From JAWVFN01 sp963696625 (lineage in GTDB: Bacteria; Actinomycetota; Thermoleophilia; Solirubrobacterales; 70-9), in NCBI GenBank assembly GCA_963696625.1, contig CAVOKZ010000032.1, forward strand, positions 7,455-71,454: a DNA stretch of 64,000 nucleotides. Direction: 5' to 3'. The translations under genes were made by a program, and so were the position numbers. Below, in pieces: positions 26,261 through 33,996 of this stretch; position 1 is the first letter of the stretch; every line of letters starts with the position of its first letter. The notes beneath the pieces are model-generated. The model saw nothing but the letters and a program-made list of their open reading frames with translations, did no database searches and was not told the origin of the DNA.

Positions 26261-26921
26261 CCGGGTTCGTCGCCTTTCTCGTTTCCTCATCGAGCTTCAG
26301 GACCCTCGCCTTGAAGCGGGAATTGATCTTGTAGGCGTTGACGATCGTGATCTCGTCGCCGAGCTCTTCTTTCACCTGTTCGCAGGCCTCCTCGGGAGGC
26401 ATGCCGGCGAAACCGAGATCGGAGTCGCCCCCGAGCTCGATGTACCGGCGATGGGACGGCTTCTTGATCTCAGCGAATGCCCGGGCGACGAGATCTTGGT
26501 TGACCACTGCGTCCGCGTGATCAGGACTTGACGGGTCGGCCCCAAATATCTCCTCCTCACCCTCGTGCTCGCTTGCGAGCGGGTCGAGAGGCGGCTTGCC
26601 CTCGCGTGCTCGGTGGTAATCGGCGACGACGAATTGCGAGATGCGCCGCAGCCAGGCGCCGAACTGCCCTGCGGTTGACCCGTCGAACTGGGCCGTATCG
26701 CGTGCCAGCGACTTGATCGCGCGCTCGAACACTTCGTGCACAAGGTCTTCGTGATCGTTGGAATCGCACTTGCGGGTCCAGAAGAAGACGCGGTCGATGA
26801 AGCCGTACACCAGGACGCCCATCGCGGTCCGCCAGTGGTCGCGCTCACCCGCCGATCGCGCCCCGTTTGCGTAGGCGATCAGCTGCTCGTTGGAGAGCAG
26901 GCTCAGCTGATGCTCACTCAT
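26253..26921 (-). CDS. RNA polymerase sigma-70 family (ECF-like) factor
   Basis: 222 residues from ATG 26921. The sigma-2-like region includes ANGARSAGERDHWRTAMGVL and DLVHEVFERAIKSLARDT, with AWLRRISQFVVADYHR at the region 2.4-like position. A sigma-4-like region follows (FAEIKKPSHRRYIELGGDSD, FAGMPPEEACEQVKEELG). It is longer in the linker than most ECF factors. First gene of an overlapping operon ending in an ImmA/IrrE peptidase. A perfect 10-bp inverted repeat lies upstream (26962-27040). Confidence 0.75.
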   Translation of the reverse strand: MSEHQLSLLSNEQLIAYANGARSAGERDHWRTAMGVLVYGFIDRVFFWTRKCDSNDHEDLVHEVFERAIKSLARDTAQFDGSTAGQFGAWLRRISQFVVADYHRAREGKPPLDPLASEHEGEEEIFGADPSSPDHADAVVNQDLVARAFAEIKKPSHRRYIELGGDSDLGFAGMPPEEACEQVKEELGDEITIVNAYKINSRFKARVLKLDEETRKATNPDA

Positions 26922-26961
26922 GGCGCGAAATGGGGCCAAGTCAGGCGGACGATAGTCAGAT

Positions 26962-27040
26962 GGTGTTGTCAGGCCCTTGTCGGGGCTCCGACTCGCATCG
27001 AAATGACCGTGAGCGAGGAGGGGTTGATGTTGACAACACC
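26962..27040. promoter_or_regulatory. Inverted repeat upstream of the sigma operon
   Basis: GGTGTTGTCA (26962-26971) and its exact complement TGACAACACC (27031-27040) are separated by 59 bp, 41-119 bp upstream of the sigma gene's ATG. Paired operators bridged by a looping repressor, or the promoter recognition element for the operon's own sigma factor, are both possible. Confidence 0.4.
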
Positions 27041-27270
27041 GTCCCTGACGCCAGCCCGATCGTCTCAAGTGACATCCCGCACCTGAATCGGCTCGCACCG
27101 GCGCCATCCGGAGCAATAGCCGCTAGGGTGCCCGGCCCCTGACGTCCCGGATCCAGGGGCTTTAAGGCGAATTGAGTCGCGGCAGGGATCCTCACGCCCC
27201 GGACGAAGCCATTCGTCTAGCGGGACTTCTACTGAGCAGGACCTGGTCGGCTTCGACCGATCGCATATCT

Positions 27271-28179
27271 ATGACCCAGAACTCATTCCTACGCCGAAAC
27301 TCGACCGCCGTCACCATCATGGGGACGCTGGCCGTCTGCGGAGCCGTCGGGTTTGCGCTCGCCGGCAAGCGGGGGGAGTTCGCGGCGGCCCTCTCGGGGA
27401 CGCCGCTCTGGGTCGTCGGCGTCGCGGTCGCCCTCCAGCTCGGCTGGCTGCTCGCGCGCAGCGAGGCCTGGCACGTCTGTGTCGGCGCCGCCGGCGGGCG
27501 GGTCGAGCGCGGGCGGGTCTACCAGGCCTCGAGCATCGGCTATCTCGGCAACCTCTTCAACGGGCAGCTCGGCATGGTGATGCGGGTCGCGGCGCTGCGC
27601 AAGACGCAGCCCGAGGACAGCCCGAAGGCGCCGGTGCTGCTCGCCTCGGAGTTCCCGATCGTCGTGATCGAGGGGGCGCTGGCGGCGATCATGTCCTTCA
27701 CGCTGGTCAAGCCGCTCGGCGTTCCCTGGTGGGCGCCGATCGTCGGCTTCGCCGTGATCGCCTCGGCCACGATCGCGATCGCCGCCTTCTCCCGTGACCG
27801 CCAGGGCTTCTGGCGCGGCTTCGCCGTGCTCGGCGGGCTCAAGGGCCGGGGACGGGTCATCGGCCTGGTCGCCTTCTGCGGCGCGCTGCAGATCGTCCGC
27901 ATCTGGTTCCTCCTTCACTACACCGGCGCCGACGCCTCGCTGCTCGACTCGATCGCGCTGCTGATCGGCGTCGCCGTGATCGGGGTCTTCCCGGTCGGCC
28001 CCAGCGCGGGCGTCGCCGCCGCGGTGCTGATTCTCGGCGCCGAGGGCATGGGTCCCGCCGCCGCCACGGGCGCGCTGATCACGGTGACCAGCGCGGTCGC
28101 CTGCCTCACCTTCGCCGGCTGGGCGCTGGTCTGCTGGGCGCGCGACGTCGGCGAGCGCCGCTTCGCGCTCGCGGCCTAG
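27271..28179 (+). CDS. LPG synthase TM-region-like (YbhN/UPF0104) integral membrane protein
   Basis: 302 residues from ATG 27271, with about eight hydrophobic segments, including TPLWVVGVAVALQLGWLLA, FPIVVIEGALAAIMSF and AVIGVFPVGPSAGVAAAVLI. The motif RVYQASSIGYLGNLFNGQLG fits the lysylphosphatidylglycerol-synthase TM superfamily, whose N(R/L)xP-type loop is here QLGMVMRVAALRK. No soluble transferase domain is attached, so it is more likely a YbhN-like lipid or glycolipid transporter/flippase than MprF. Its TAG stop (28177-28179) lies inside the CCTAGC target duplicated by the adjacent IS481 copy, so the protein is intact. Confidence 0.75.
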   Translation: MTQNSFLRRNSTAVTIMGTLAVCGAVGFALAGKRGEFAAALSGTPLWVVGVAVALQLGWLLARSEAWHVCVGAAGGRVERGRVYQASSIGYLGNLFNGQLGMVMRVAALRKTQPEDSPKAPVLLASEFPIVVIEGALAAIMSFTLVKPLGVPWWAPIVGFAVIASATIAIAAFSRDRQGFWRGFAVLGGLKGRGRVIGLVAFCGALQIVRIWFLLHYTGADASLLDSIALLIGVAVIGVFPVGPSAGVAAAVLILGAEGMGPAAATGALITVTSAVACLTFAGWALVCWARDVGERRFALAA

Positions 28180-28180
28180 C

Positions 28181-29224
28181 TGTAGTTCCTAACCACATTG
28201 TTCATCCGGGCCTCCTTGGAGGCTGGGGGTGTCATGCCACCCAGATCCAAGGAGGAACACCGGATGAAGATTCACGCTAACGCCAAGCTCGGCCCGAAGG
28301 GCAGGGCGATCATGGTCAAGCGCGTCGTCGAGGAGGGCTGGTCGCTCACCGCGGCGGCCGAGGCCGCCGGGGTGAGCGAGCGAACCGCCGGCAAGTGGGT
28401 CGCCCGCTACCGCTCAGAGGGCGAGGCAGGTCTATACGACCGCAGCTGCGAGCCCCACTCGGTTCCCCACGCCACCCCGGAGGACCGGGTCGAGGCGATC
28501 GCGGCCCTGCGGCGGGTGCGCCTCACCGGGGCCGAGATCGCGATGGCGCTCGGCATGGCGATTTCGACCGTCTCGGCGGTCCTAGGTCGCATCGGGCTCG
28601 GCAAGCTCGGCGCCCTGGAGCCGCTCGAGCCCCCCAACCGCTATGAGCGGGCCCGCGCCGGCGAGCTGCTTCACATCGACGTCAAGAAGCTGGGGCGGAT
28701 CGGCCACCGAGGCGCCGGGCACCGCGTCACGGGCAACCGCGGCAAAGGGCAGCGCTCACGCGGAGCCGGCTGGGAGTACGTGCACGTCTGCGTCGACGAC
28801 GCCACCCGTCTCGCCTACGTCGAGGTGCTGGCCAACGAGAAGGCAACCACCGCGATCGGCTTCCTGAGGCGAGCGGTCGCCTTCTATCGCTCGCACGGGA
28901 TCGAGGTGACGGGCCTGATGACCGACAACGGCTCCGCCTACCGCTCCACCACCCACGCGATCGCCTGCCGGGCGTTGAAGATCAAGCACATCCGCACCCG
29001 CCCCTACCGGCCGCGCACCAACGGCAAGGCCGAGCGCTTCATCCGCACGATGCTCGGCGGCTGGGCCTACGGGGCGATCTACCGGGACTCGGCGGAGCGA
29101 ACCGCGGCTCTATCCGGCTGGCTCAGCTTCTATAACTGGCGCAGACCACACGGCTCCCTCGCCAAGAGGCCGCCCGGAGCTCGGCTCGCCGAGCTAAAGG
29201 CGAACAATGTGGCTGGTTCTTACA
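28181..29224 (+). mobile_element. IS481-family insertion sequence, copy 2
   Basis: 1044 bp with the same terminal repeats as copy 1 and a target duplication CCTAGC (28175-28180 and 29225-29230). One base shorter than copy 1. The target's TAG is the stop codon of the upstream membrane-protein gene, and the duplicated TAG on the right is the transposase's own stop. The two copies are otherwise nearly identical by eye, pointing to recent transposition. Confidence 0.95.
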
Positions 29225-29229
29225 CCTAG
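28264..29229 (+). CDS. IS481-family transposase, intact
   Basis: 321 residues from ATG 28264 (AAGGAGGA upstream). Same domains as copy 1: HTH, then the catalytic Asp/Asp/Glu in HIDVKKLGRI, MTDNGSAYRS and NGKAERFIRT. The C-terminus RLAELKANNVAGSYT is complete here. The stop TAG lies outside the element, in the duplicated NCTAGN target: TTACA from the element plus CCTAG gives ACC-TAG. This copy is likely the functional one. Confidence 0.95.
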   Translation: MKIHANAKLGPKGRAIMVKRVVEEGWSLTAAAEAAGVSERTAGKWVARYRSEGEAGLYDRSCEPHSVPHATPEDRVEAIAALRRVRLTGAEIAMALGMAISTVSAVLGRIGLGKLGALEPLEPPNRYERARAGELLHIDVKKLGRIGHRGAGHRVTGNRGKGQRSRGAGWEYVHVCVDDATRLAYVEVLANEKATTAIGFLRRAVAFYRSHGIEVTGLMTDNGSAYRSTTHAIACRALKIKHIRTRPYRPRTNGKAERFIRTMLGGWAYGAIYRDSAERTAALSGWLSFYNWRRPHGSLAKRPPGARLAELKANNVAGSYT

Positions 29230-29306
29230 CCCCTCTCCGGTTTCGTTACCGATCGGCCACTTTTCGCGTGCCATCGAGGACGGATGGCTGGGCTACCCTT
29301 TCGGCG

Positions 29307-29600
29307 ATGGCCGGAACTCGCGAAACCTGGACCGACGAGCGGCTCGACGATCTCTCGGGCCGGGTGGAGGACGGTTTCAACCGGGTCGACCAGCGCTTCA
29401 ATGCGGTCGACGCTCGCTTCAACGCCGTCGACGGGCGCTTCGACTCGTTGGAGGCCCGCATCGACAGTCGGTTCAACTCGCTCGAGGCGCGCTTTGAGGC
29501 GCGCTTCGACGCTGCCCAGCGCACCACGCTGCAGATCGGCGGCGGGATCATCGCCACGCTCGTGGTCGGCTTCCTCAGCGTGGTGGTCGCCGCAACCTGA
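29307..29600 (+). CDS. Coiled-coil membrane-anchored small protein
   Basis: 97 residues from ATG 29307. Almost the whole protein is a heptad-like coiled coil with a repeating D-x-R-F pattern (NRVDQRFNAVDARFNAVDGR, then SLEARIDSRFNSLEARFEAR), ending in one TM helix (LQIGGGIIATLVVGFLSVVV). This resembles small DUF1640/bacterial Bcl-like or hemolysin-XhlA-type tail-anchored coiled coils. Role unknown; it may oligomerise at the membrane. Confidence 0.75.
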   Translation: MAGTRETWTDERLDDLSGRVEDGFNRVDQRFNAVDARFNAVDGRFDSLEARIDSRFNSLEARFEARFDAAQRTTLQIGGGIIATLVVGFLSVVVAAT

Positions 29601-29724
29601 AAGCGGTTCCGGTCGGTTCAGCTCGGCTCGTCCTCGAGCCCGGCGAAGAACAGAGCATCGCGAGGGACTGACGGCGCCATTCGTTGCGAGCGGCATGTGA
29701 TACGCATGCTTTAATGTGGTGAAC

Positions 29725-29967
29725 ATGTCCAAGATGGTTCAGATCCGGAACATGCCCGAGGAGCTCCACCGCAAGGTGAAGGCACGCGCCGCGGCGGAGG
29801 GTCTCTCGCTCTCTGACTACATCAAGAGGGAGCTCGAGCGAAGCGTCTCGCGGCTCTCGTTCGAAGAGCTGGATGCGCGGGTCAAAGCCCGACCGCGAGG
29901 GCGGTTCAGTGCTGAGGACACGCTGCGCATCATTCGCGAGGGCCGCGATCGCGATGCCGGTCGTTGA
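29725..29967 (+). CDS. FitA/VapB-type ribbon-helix-helix antitoxin
   Basis: 80 residues from ATG 29725. The N-terminal MVQIRNMPEELHRKVKARAA and LSLSDYIKRELERSV form an RHH DNA-binding domain; the C-terminal tail FSAEDTLRIIREGRDRDAGR is the likely toxin-binding part. It overlaps the next gene by 14 bp, the usual antitoxin-first order. Expected to neutralise the PIN toxin and repress the operon. Confidence 0.88.
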   Translation: MSKMVQIRNMPEELHRKVKARAAAEGLSLSDYIKRELERSVSRLSFEELDARVKARPRGRFSAEDTLRIIREGRDRDAGR

Positions 29968-30355
29968 CGCGTCGGTTCTCGTCGAGTACCTGTCCGACGG
30001 CAAGCACTCGGAGGTCGCGCGAGCCGTCGTGCGCGAGGGCGACCTGCTCGCGCCGCACCTGATCGACGCCGAGGTGGGACACGCCCTGCGGGGTCATGTT
30101 GCAGCCGGGATGCTCGGGGCACACGAGGCCGAGCAGGCGCTGCTCGACTTTTCGGTGATGGCGCTCGCACGGGCGCCCCACGGTCCGCTGCTGCTCACCG
30201 CCTGGGCGCTGCGGCGAAACCTCTCGTTCTATGACGCCCTGTACGCGGCCTTGGCGCTCGAGCTCGACACCGAGTTGGTGACCTTCGACGTCGGCCTCGC
30301 GCGTGTCGCCAGGCGTAGACGGATCGGCGTGCGGCTGCTGCGCTCGGCCCACTAG
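29954..30355 (+). CDS. PIN-domain (VapC-like) toxin
   Basis: 133 residues from ATG 29954. PIN residues are visible: VVDASVLVEYL with the first Asp, LIDAEVGHALRGH with the Glu, and FYDALYAALALELD plus VTFDVGLARVAR with the last two Asp. VapC toxins are Mg2+-dependent endoribonucleases acting on tRNA or rRNA. Pairs with the overlapping antitoxin. Confidence 0.92.
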   Translation: MPVVDASVLVEYLSDGKHSEVARAVVREGDLLAPHLIDAEVGHALRGHVAAGMLGAHEAEQALLDFSVMALARAPHGPLLLTAWALRRNLSFYDALYAALALELDTELVTFDVGLARVARRRRIGVRLLRSAH

Positions 30356-30465
30356 CGTGCCGTGCGCGCGAATCGTGGCGGCAGGCGGGCTCGATTTCGC
30401 AATTTCCGGGTCGTGCAATCGGTGGGCCGCTCCCGAGCACGCGAGCGCGCAACAATGCCTAGCCG

Positions 30466-30954
30466 ATGGACGCCAACGACATCGACGCACTTCTCAACGA
30501 TCTCGACCAGCTGGTCCACGACGCGCCCGAGGTTCCCCTCGTCGGCGAGGCGCGGATCGATCGCGAGTCGGTCTACGACATCCTCGACCGGATGCGGGCG
30601 CTGCTTCCCGAGGAGGAAAAGCAGGCGCGCTGGGTGGTCAAGGAGCGCACCGACCTCCTGCGCGAGGCGAAGAAGGAGGCCGACACGATCGTCTCCGAGG
30701 CCCGCCGCCGCGCCCGCGAGCTGACCTCGCCCGACGTGATCACGCGCGAGTCGCACCGCAACGCCGAGGAGATCGTCGAGGAGGCCCGCTACGAGGAGCG
30801 GCGCATGCGCCTCCAGGCCGAGGACTACGCAGACTCGATCATGGAGACCCTGCAGGAGAACCTCGACAAGTTCACCGAGGCCGCGCGCCGCGGGCGCCGC
30901 CAGATCGCCGGCGACGACCCCGAGCCGCCGCAGCGACCGGAGATCCGCCGATGA
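30466..30954 (+). CDS. Coiled-coil protein (ATP-synthase-b/DivIVA-like)
   Basis: 162 residues from ATG 30466. A short acidic N-terminus (MDANDIDALLNDLDQLVHDA) is followed by a long charged coiled coil: EEEKQARWVVKERTDLLREA, KKEADTIVSEARRRARELTS and ARYEERRMRLQAEDYADSIM. No TM segment. Actinobacterial proteins of this kind are often annotated as ATP-synthase-b-like or cell-division-initiation coiled coils. The stop overlaps the next small gene (ATGA). Confidence 0.75.
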   Translation: MDANDIDALLNDLDQLVHDAPEVPLVGEARIDRESVYDILDRMRALLPEEEKQARWVVKERTDLLREAKKEADTIVSEARRRARELTSPDVITRESHRNAEEIVEEARYEERRMRLQAEDYADSIMETLQENLDKFTEAARRGRRQIAGDDPEPPQRPEIRR

Positions 30955-31109
30955 CCCACCCGGGACCCTCGCGCACGATCATCGTCGAGCCGATCGAGAC
31001 TCCCGAAGAGGCGCCGGCGCCGCAGCCGCTGCCCGAGCGCGAGCCCGAGCCGGCGCCGAAGCGCGAGCCCGCCCGCGAGCCCGAGCGCGAACCGGTCCCG
31101 GCGCGGTGA
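30951..31109 (+). CDS. Small Pro/Glu-rich protein
   Basis: 52 residues from ATG 30951, overlapping the previous stop by 4 bases and the next start (GTGA at 31106-31109). After THPGPSRTIIVEPIETP it is a Pro-Glu-Arg repeat, presumably disordered. Too short and repetitive to assign; the double overlap supports real translation. Confidence 0.5.
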   Translation: MTHPGPSRTIIVEPIETPEEAPAPQPLPEREPEPAPKREPAREPEREPVPAR

Positions 31110-31663
31110 TCGAAGAAGCGCCACTCGTAGCCGGCCGCCTCTACGGCCTCCGCACCTGGCGCGTTCGCTGGCGCGCCAGCCGCCCCGTCCTCTCCGGCGT
31201 CTTTCAGAGCGCCCCCTGGAACGACGCGCTCGAGGCGACCAAGGCCCGCTGCCGCGGCCAAGGCCGCACCCAGCACTCGGCGCCGGCGCCCGACTGCCGC
31301 TGCGGCATCTACGGCATGCACCCGTCGCGGATCGGCGAGTGGTTCGAGATGACCCGCAAGCCGTTCGACTGGGGTCCGACCGTGCACGGGATCGTCGAGG
31401 CCTGGGGCCGGGTCGAGCTCCACGAGGACGGCTTCCGCGCCGAGCTCGCGCGCCCCTACGCGATCGTCCACGTCGAGGGCTACGGCACCTGGAACGAGTC
31501 GCGCGAGATCGCCGAGGCGATGGGAGTCGAGCACCTGATCTTCGAGCGCGTCTCCGACGTCGCCGAGTACTGCGAGGAGAACGGGCTCGGCATGGACCGG
31601 GCGACGGTCGCGGAGCTCAACCCGTATCGGGACACGCTTGGTCCCGAGCGCGCTGTTTCCTGA
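31106..31663 (+). CDS. Conserved hypothetical protein with CxCGIY motif, copy 1
   Basis: 185 residues from GTG 31106. Features: LYGLRTWRVRW at the N-terminus, APDCRCGIYGMHP (a Cys pair typical of an actinobacterial hypothetical family), then GIVEAWGRVELHEDGFRAEL. The C-terminal third is helical (DVAEYCEENGLGMDRATVAE). It is duplicated 2.9 kb downstream. The first ~490 bp are almost identical to that copy, but the last ~80 bp differ at many positions. Confidence 0.75.
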   Translation: MIEEAPLVAGRLYGLRTWRVRWRASRPVLSGVFQSAPWNDALEATKARCRGQGRTQHSAPAPDCRCGIYGMHPSRIGEWFEMTRKPFDWGPTVHGIVEAWGRVELHEDGFRAELARPYAIVHVEGYGTWNESREIAEAMGVEHLIFERVSDVAEYCEENGLGMDRATVAELNPYRDTLGPERAVS

Positions 31664-31700
31664 ATCGTCGGCGCGCGTTTCTTGACGGTCGTGGGGTCAA

Positions 31701-31725
31701 AGGTATGATGCTTGCGTTCATACCT
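31701..31725 (+). promoter_or_regulatory. Palindromic operator of the second TA operon
   Basis: AGGTATGA (31701-31708) and its exact complement TCATACCT (31718-31725) flank nine bases, ending 5 bp before the antitoxin ATG. TATGAT inside the left arm could be a -10 box. Autoregulation by the antitoxin is the usual use of such a site. Confidence 0.6.
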
Positions 31726-31730
31726 ATTGC

Positions 31731-31964
31731 ATGCCCACCACCGTGGCCCGTCGCACCATCTATCTCCCCAAAGACGTCGAGAAGCTCGCGCGCGACAATG
31801 CCGAGGAGGGCGAATCTTTCTCGGCCACCATCGCTCGTTTGGTGCAGGCGGGTGCGCGAAAGGGGGCATACCCCGACTGGATCGGCTCCGGCGAGGGCCC
31901 CGAGGATCTCGGACTGAATGCCGAGAAGTATCTGAAGGAGATCTTCGAGGAGTTCTCAGACTGA
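31731..31964 (+). CDS. Antitoxin of a PIN toxin pair
   Basis: 77 residues from ATG 31731. RRTIYLPKDVEKLARDNAEE and FSATIARLVQAGARK form an RHH-like domain, and the acidic tail LNAEKYLKEIFEEFSD would bind the toxin. A palindromic operator lies directly upstream and the stop overlaps the toxin's start region (CTGA), giving translational coupling. Confidence 0.82.
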   Translation: MPTTVARRTIYLPKDVEKLARDNAEEGESFSATIARLVQAGARKGAYPDWIGSGEGPEDLGLNAEKYLKEIFEEFSD

Positions 31965-32395
31965 AGGCGGTCGCCGATACGGGGCCGCTGGTCGCCGCCG
32001 CCAACTCGCGCGAGAGGACGCATGCCGTGGCGCGGGAGATCGTTGCCTCGCTCGGCGCCTCGCTAATCGTTCCGCTCACCGTTGCGACCGAGGTCGATCA
32101 CATGCTGCGAACGCGAGTCGGCACAGATTCAGCACGAAAGTTCTTGGCCGCGCTCGCCGGTGGCACGCTCGGGCTCGCGCCGGTGACCCCGGGCCTTCTC
32201 CGGCGCGCGGTCGAAATCGAGGAGCGGTACGCGGACCTCCAGCTCGGGCTCGTCGATGCCTCTGTGATGGCGATCGCCGAGCGCCACGAGCTGCCGATTC
32301 TCACCTTCGACTTTGCCGATTTCCGCGCCACCGCCCCGGCGAAGGGGGAGTGGCGCCTGGTGATCGACGAGGCTCGGCTCGGGGACGTCCTTTAG
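31961..32395 (+). CDS. PIN-domain toxin
   Basis: About 144 residues. KAVADTGPLVAAANSRERTH opens with the first PIN Asp, TVATEVDHMLRTRVG has the Glu, and LVDASVMAIAERHELPILTF has the third Asp. There is no ATG, GTG or TTG at the right place; CTG 31961, overlapping the antitoxin stop, is the likely start. A ribosome reinitiating at the antitoxin stop would explain a weak start. Expected to be an endoribonuclease. Confidence 0.85.
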   Translation: MKAVADTGPLVAAANSRERTHAVAREIVASLGASLIVPLTVATEVDHMLRTRVGTDSARKFLAALAGGTLGLAPVTPGLLRRAVEIEERYADLQLGLVDASVMAIAERHELPILTFDFADFRATAPAKGEWRLVIDEARLGDVL

Positions 32396-32439
32396 TAACG
32401 GCTCGCTGCTCAAGGTCTAGCTTTCCCCCGCCCAGTCAA

Positions 32440-33960
32440 CCCCGTTGACACCCAGCGCCGAGCGGGCCGACGAAATCCGCCGCAATTTCCGAGAAGAACG
32501 AGAAGGGCCAGCGGCCGCCGGAAACCGGCAGGCTGATCAGACGCCGTCGAGCGGCAGGCTTTCGTTTGCGCCGTGAGGAAGGCGGCCGGCGCGAGCGGGC
32601 GGCAAGCTAGTTTGCGCCGTCATGCGGCATAGCCGGAAACGCCGTCACCGCTCGCGCCATGCCTGGCCCGAGCGTATCGCTCTTCGTCGAAGGGTTGTTG
32701 GCTTTTGAGCATCGCGTGGCAGAGCCGGCAGGCGTGGCGAGCCAAGGCGACCCGCGCCTGGATCGGCTCCATGCCGCGGGCCCGGGAGCTCTCGGTCGCG
32801 GCGAGCGAAGCACTCCGAGTAGCGCGAGAGCCCCCAGGCGATCCCCATCAGCGCGTCGCGGAACTCGGCGAGGCCCTGGCGCGAGATCCCCCCGCGGCGA
32901 CGCAGGGTGGCCGACTGGTAGCTCGCCGGCGCCAAACCCGTCGCCGAGTAGAGCCGCTCGGCGCTGGCGAAACGCTCGATCGGCAGGGCATGAGCAGCGA
33001 AGGCCGCGGCGCGGACCACCGCCACCCCCGGCAGGCTCACCAGGATCTGCCCGCTGGTCTCGGCGAGCAGCCCGCCGATCTCTACCTCCGAGCGCTCGAT
33101 CTCGTCCCGGAGCGTGCGCCAGCGCGCGAGGCCCCGGCCGAGCCACTCGGCCCGCAGCTCGGCGTCGGGTGGCGGTGGGAGCAGCCGCCGCCAGCGATCA
33201 GCCCAATAGCCCGCGTTTGCAGGGGTGAAACGCCCCGGAGCACGGGCTATCAGCGAGCGAGGCGCCGGCGCCCGGCCGCAGAAGTCGACCGCGCAGGCAA
33301 GCACTGCCTGCCCCGATACGTCCTCCAGCTTGAGGGCGCGGCCATGACCCCGAGGCGCCGAGAGCCCCGGGCAGAGACCGTTCAGCTGATCGTGGAGGCG
33401 CTGCTGGGCGACCTTTCGCTCCGCCACCAGGGCGTGGCGGTGGCGGACCGCCGCCAGCATCGTCTGCGCCGGGTCTGAGGCGGCCGGACGCCCGAGCCCC
33501 TGACGGGCCGAGGTGACGAGCGCGGCGCAGTCGCGGTCGTCGGTCTTGAAGCGACGCGAGCCGAGCTGGGTGCGGGCCGCCTGCACCTCGGACGGGGCAA
33601 AGAGGCGAAGCGAGCCCGGGAAGCGTCGCTCGAGCTCCAGCGCCCAGGCACGATGGAGCGAGCCGGTCGCCTCGATCGCGATCACCGGGTCGTCGGCGCC
33701 CGTTGCGGCGATCAAGGCTTCGACGCGGTCGACCCCCTCGCGCAGAGTCGGCAGGCTGACCGGCTCGCCGATCACTCCAGCCTCACCGGTGGCGAGCATG
33801 GCGCGGTTGAAGACCTTCCCGCAGTCGATCGCGACTACGAGCTTGCTCGGCGGCAACTCTCGGGCTACAAGGTTCATGAACGACCTCTCTCTCTTGGAAG
33901 AAAAGAGAAACCCTCCCTGACCGGGATGGCCTCTCAGGGGATCGGTTGTTCAGGAGCTAT
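32440..33960 (-). mobile_element. IS110-family insertion sequence (boundaries approximate)
   Basis: IS110 elements lack terminal inverted repeats, so the ends cannot be set by eye; I bracket the transposase with its flanking noncoding DNA. The left flank (32396-32619) has no gene I can see. Recently described IS110 elements encode a structured bridge RNA in the noncoding end; either flank (32440-32619 or 33878-33960) could hold one. Confidence 0.55.
32620..33877 (-). pseudogene. IS110-family transposase/recombinase, frameshifted at the C-terminus
   Basis: The N-terminal DEDD-type RuvC-like domain is present: LVVAIDCGKVFNRAMLAT with the first Asp, VIAIEATGSLHRAWAL with the Glu, and RRFKTDDRDCAALV with the last Asp pair. 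The C-terminal Tnp20 domain appears as ILVSLPGVAVVRAAAFAAHA and LYSATGLAPASYQS, containing the Ser nucleophile region. After FARRDREL the frame is lost. Dropping one base in CTCCCGGGCC (near 32790) restores ARGMEPIQARVALARHACRL to a stop at 32620. As written it is broken. Confidence 0.88.
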
Positions 33961-33996
33961 CAGCCGGCGGCTAGAACTCCAGGCTCCCGCCCTTGT

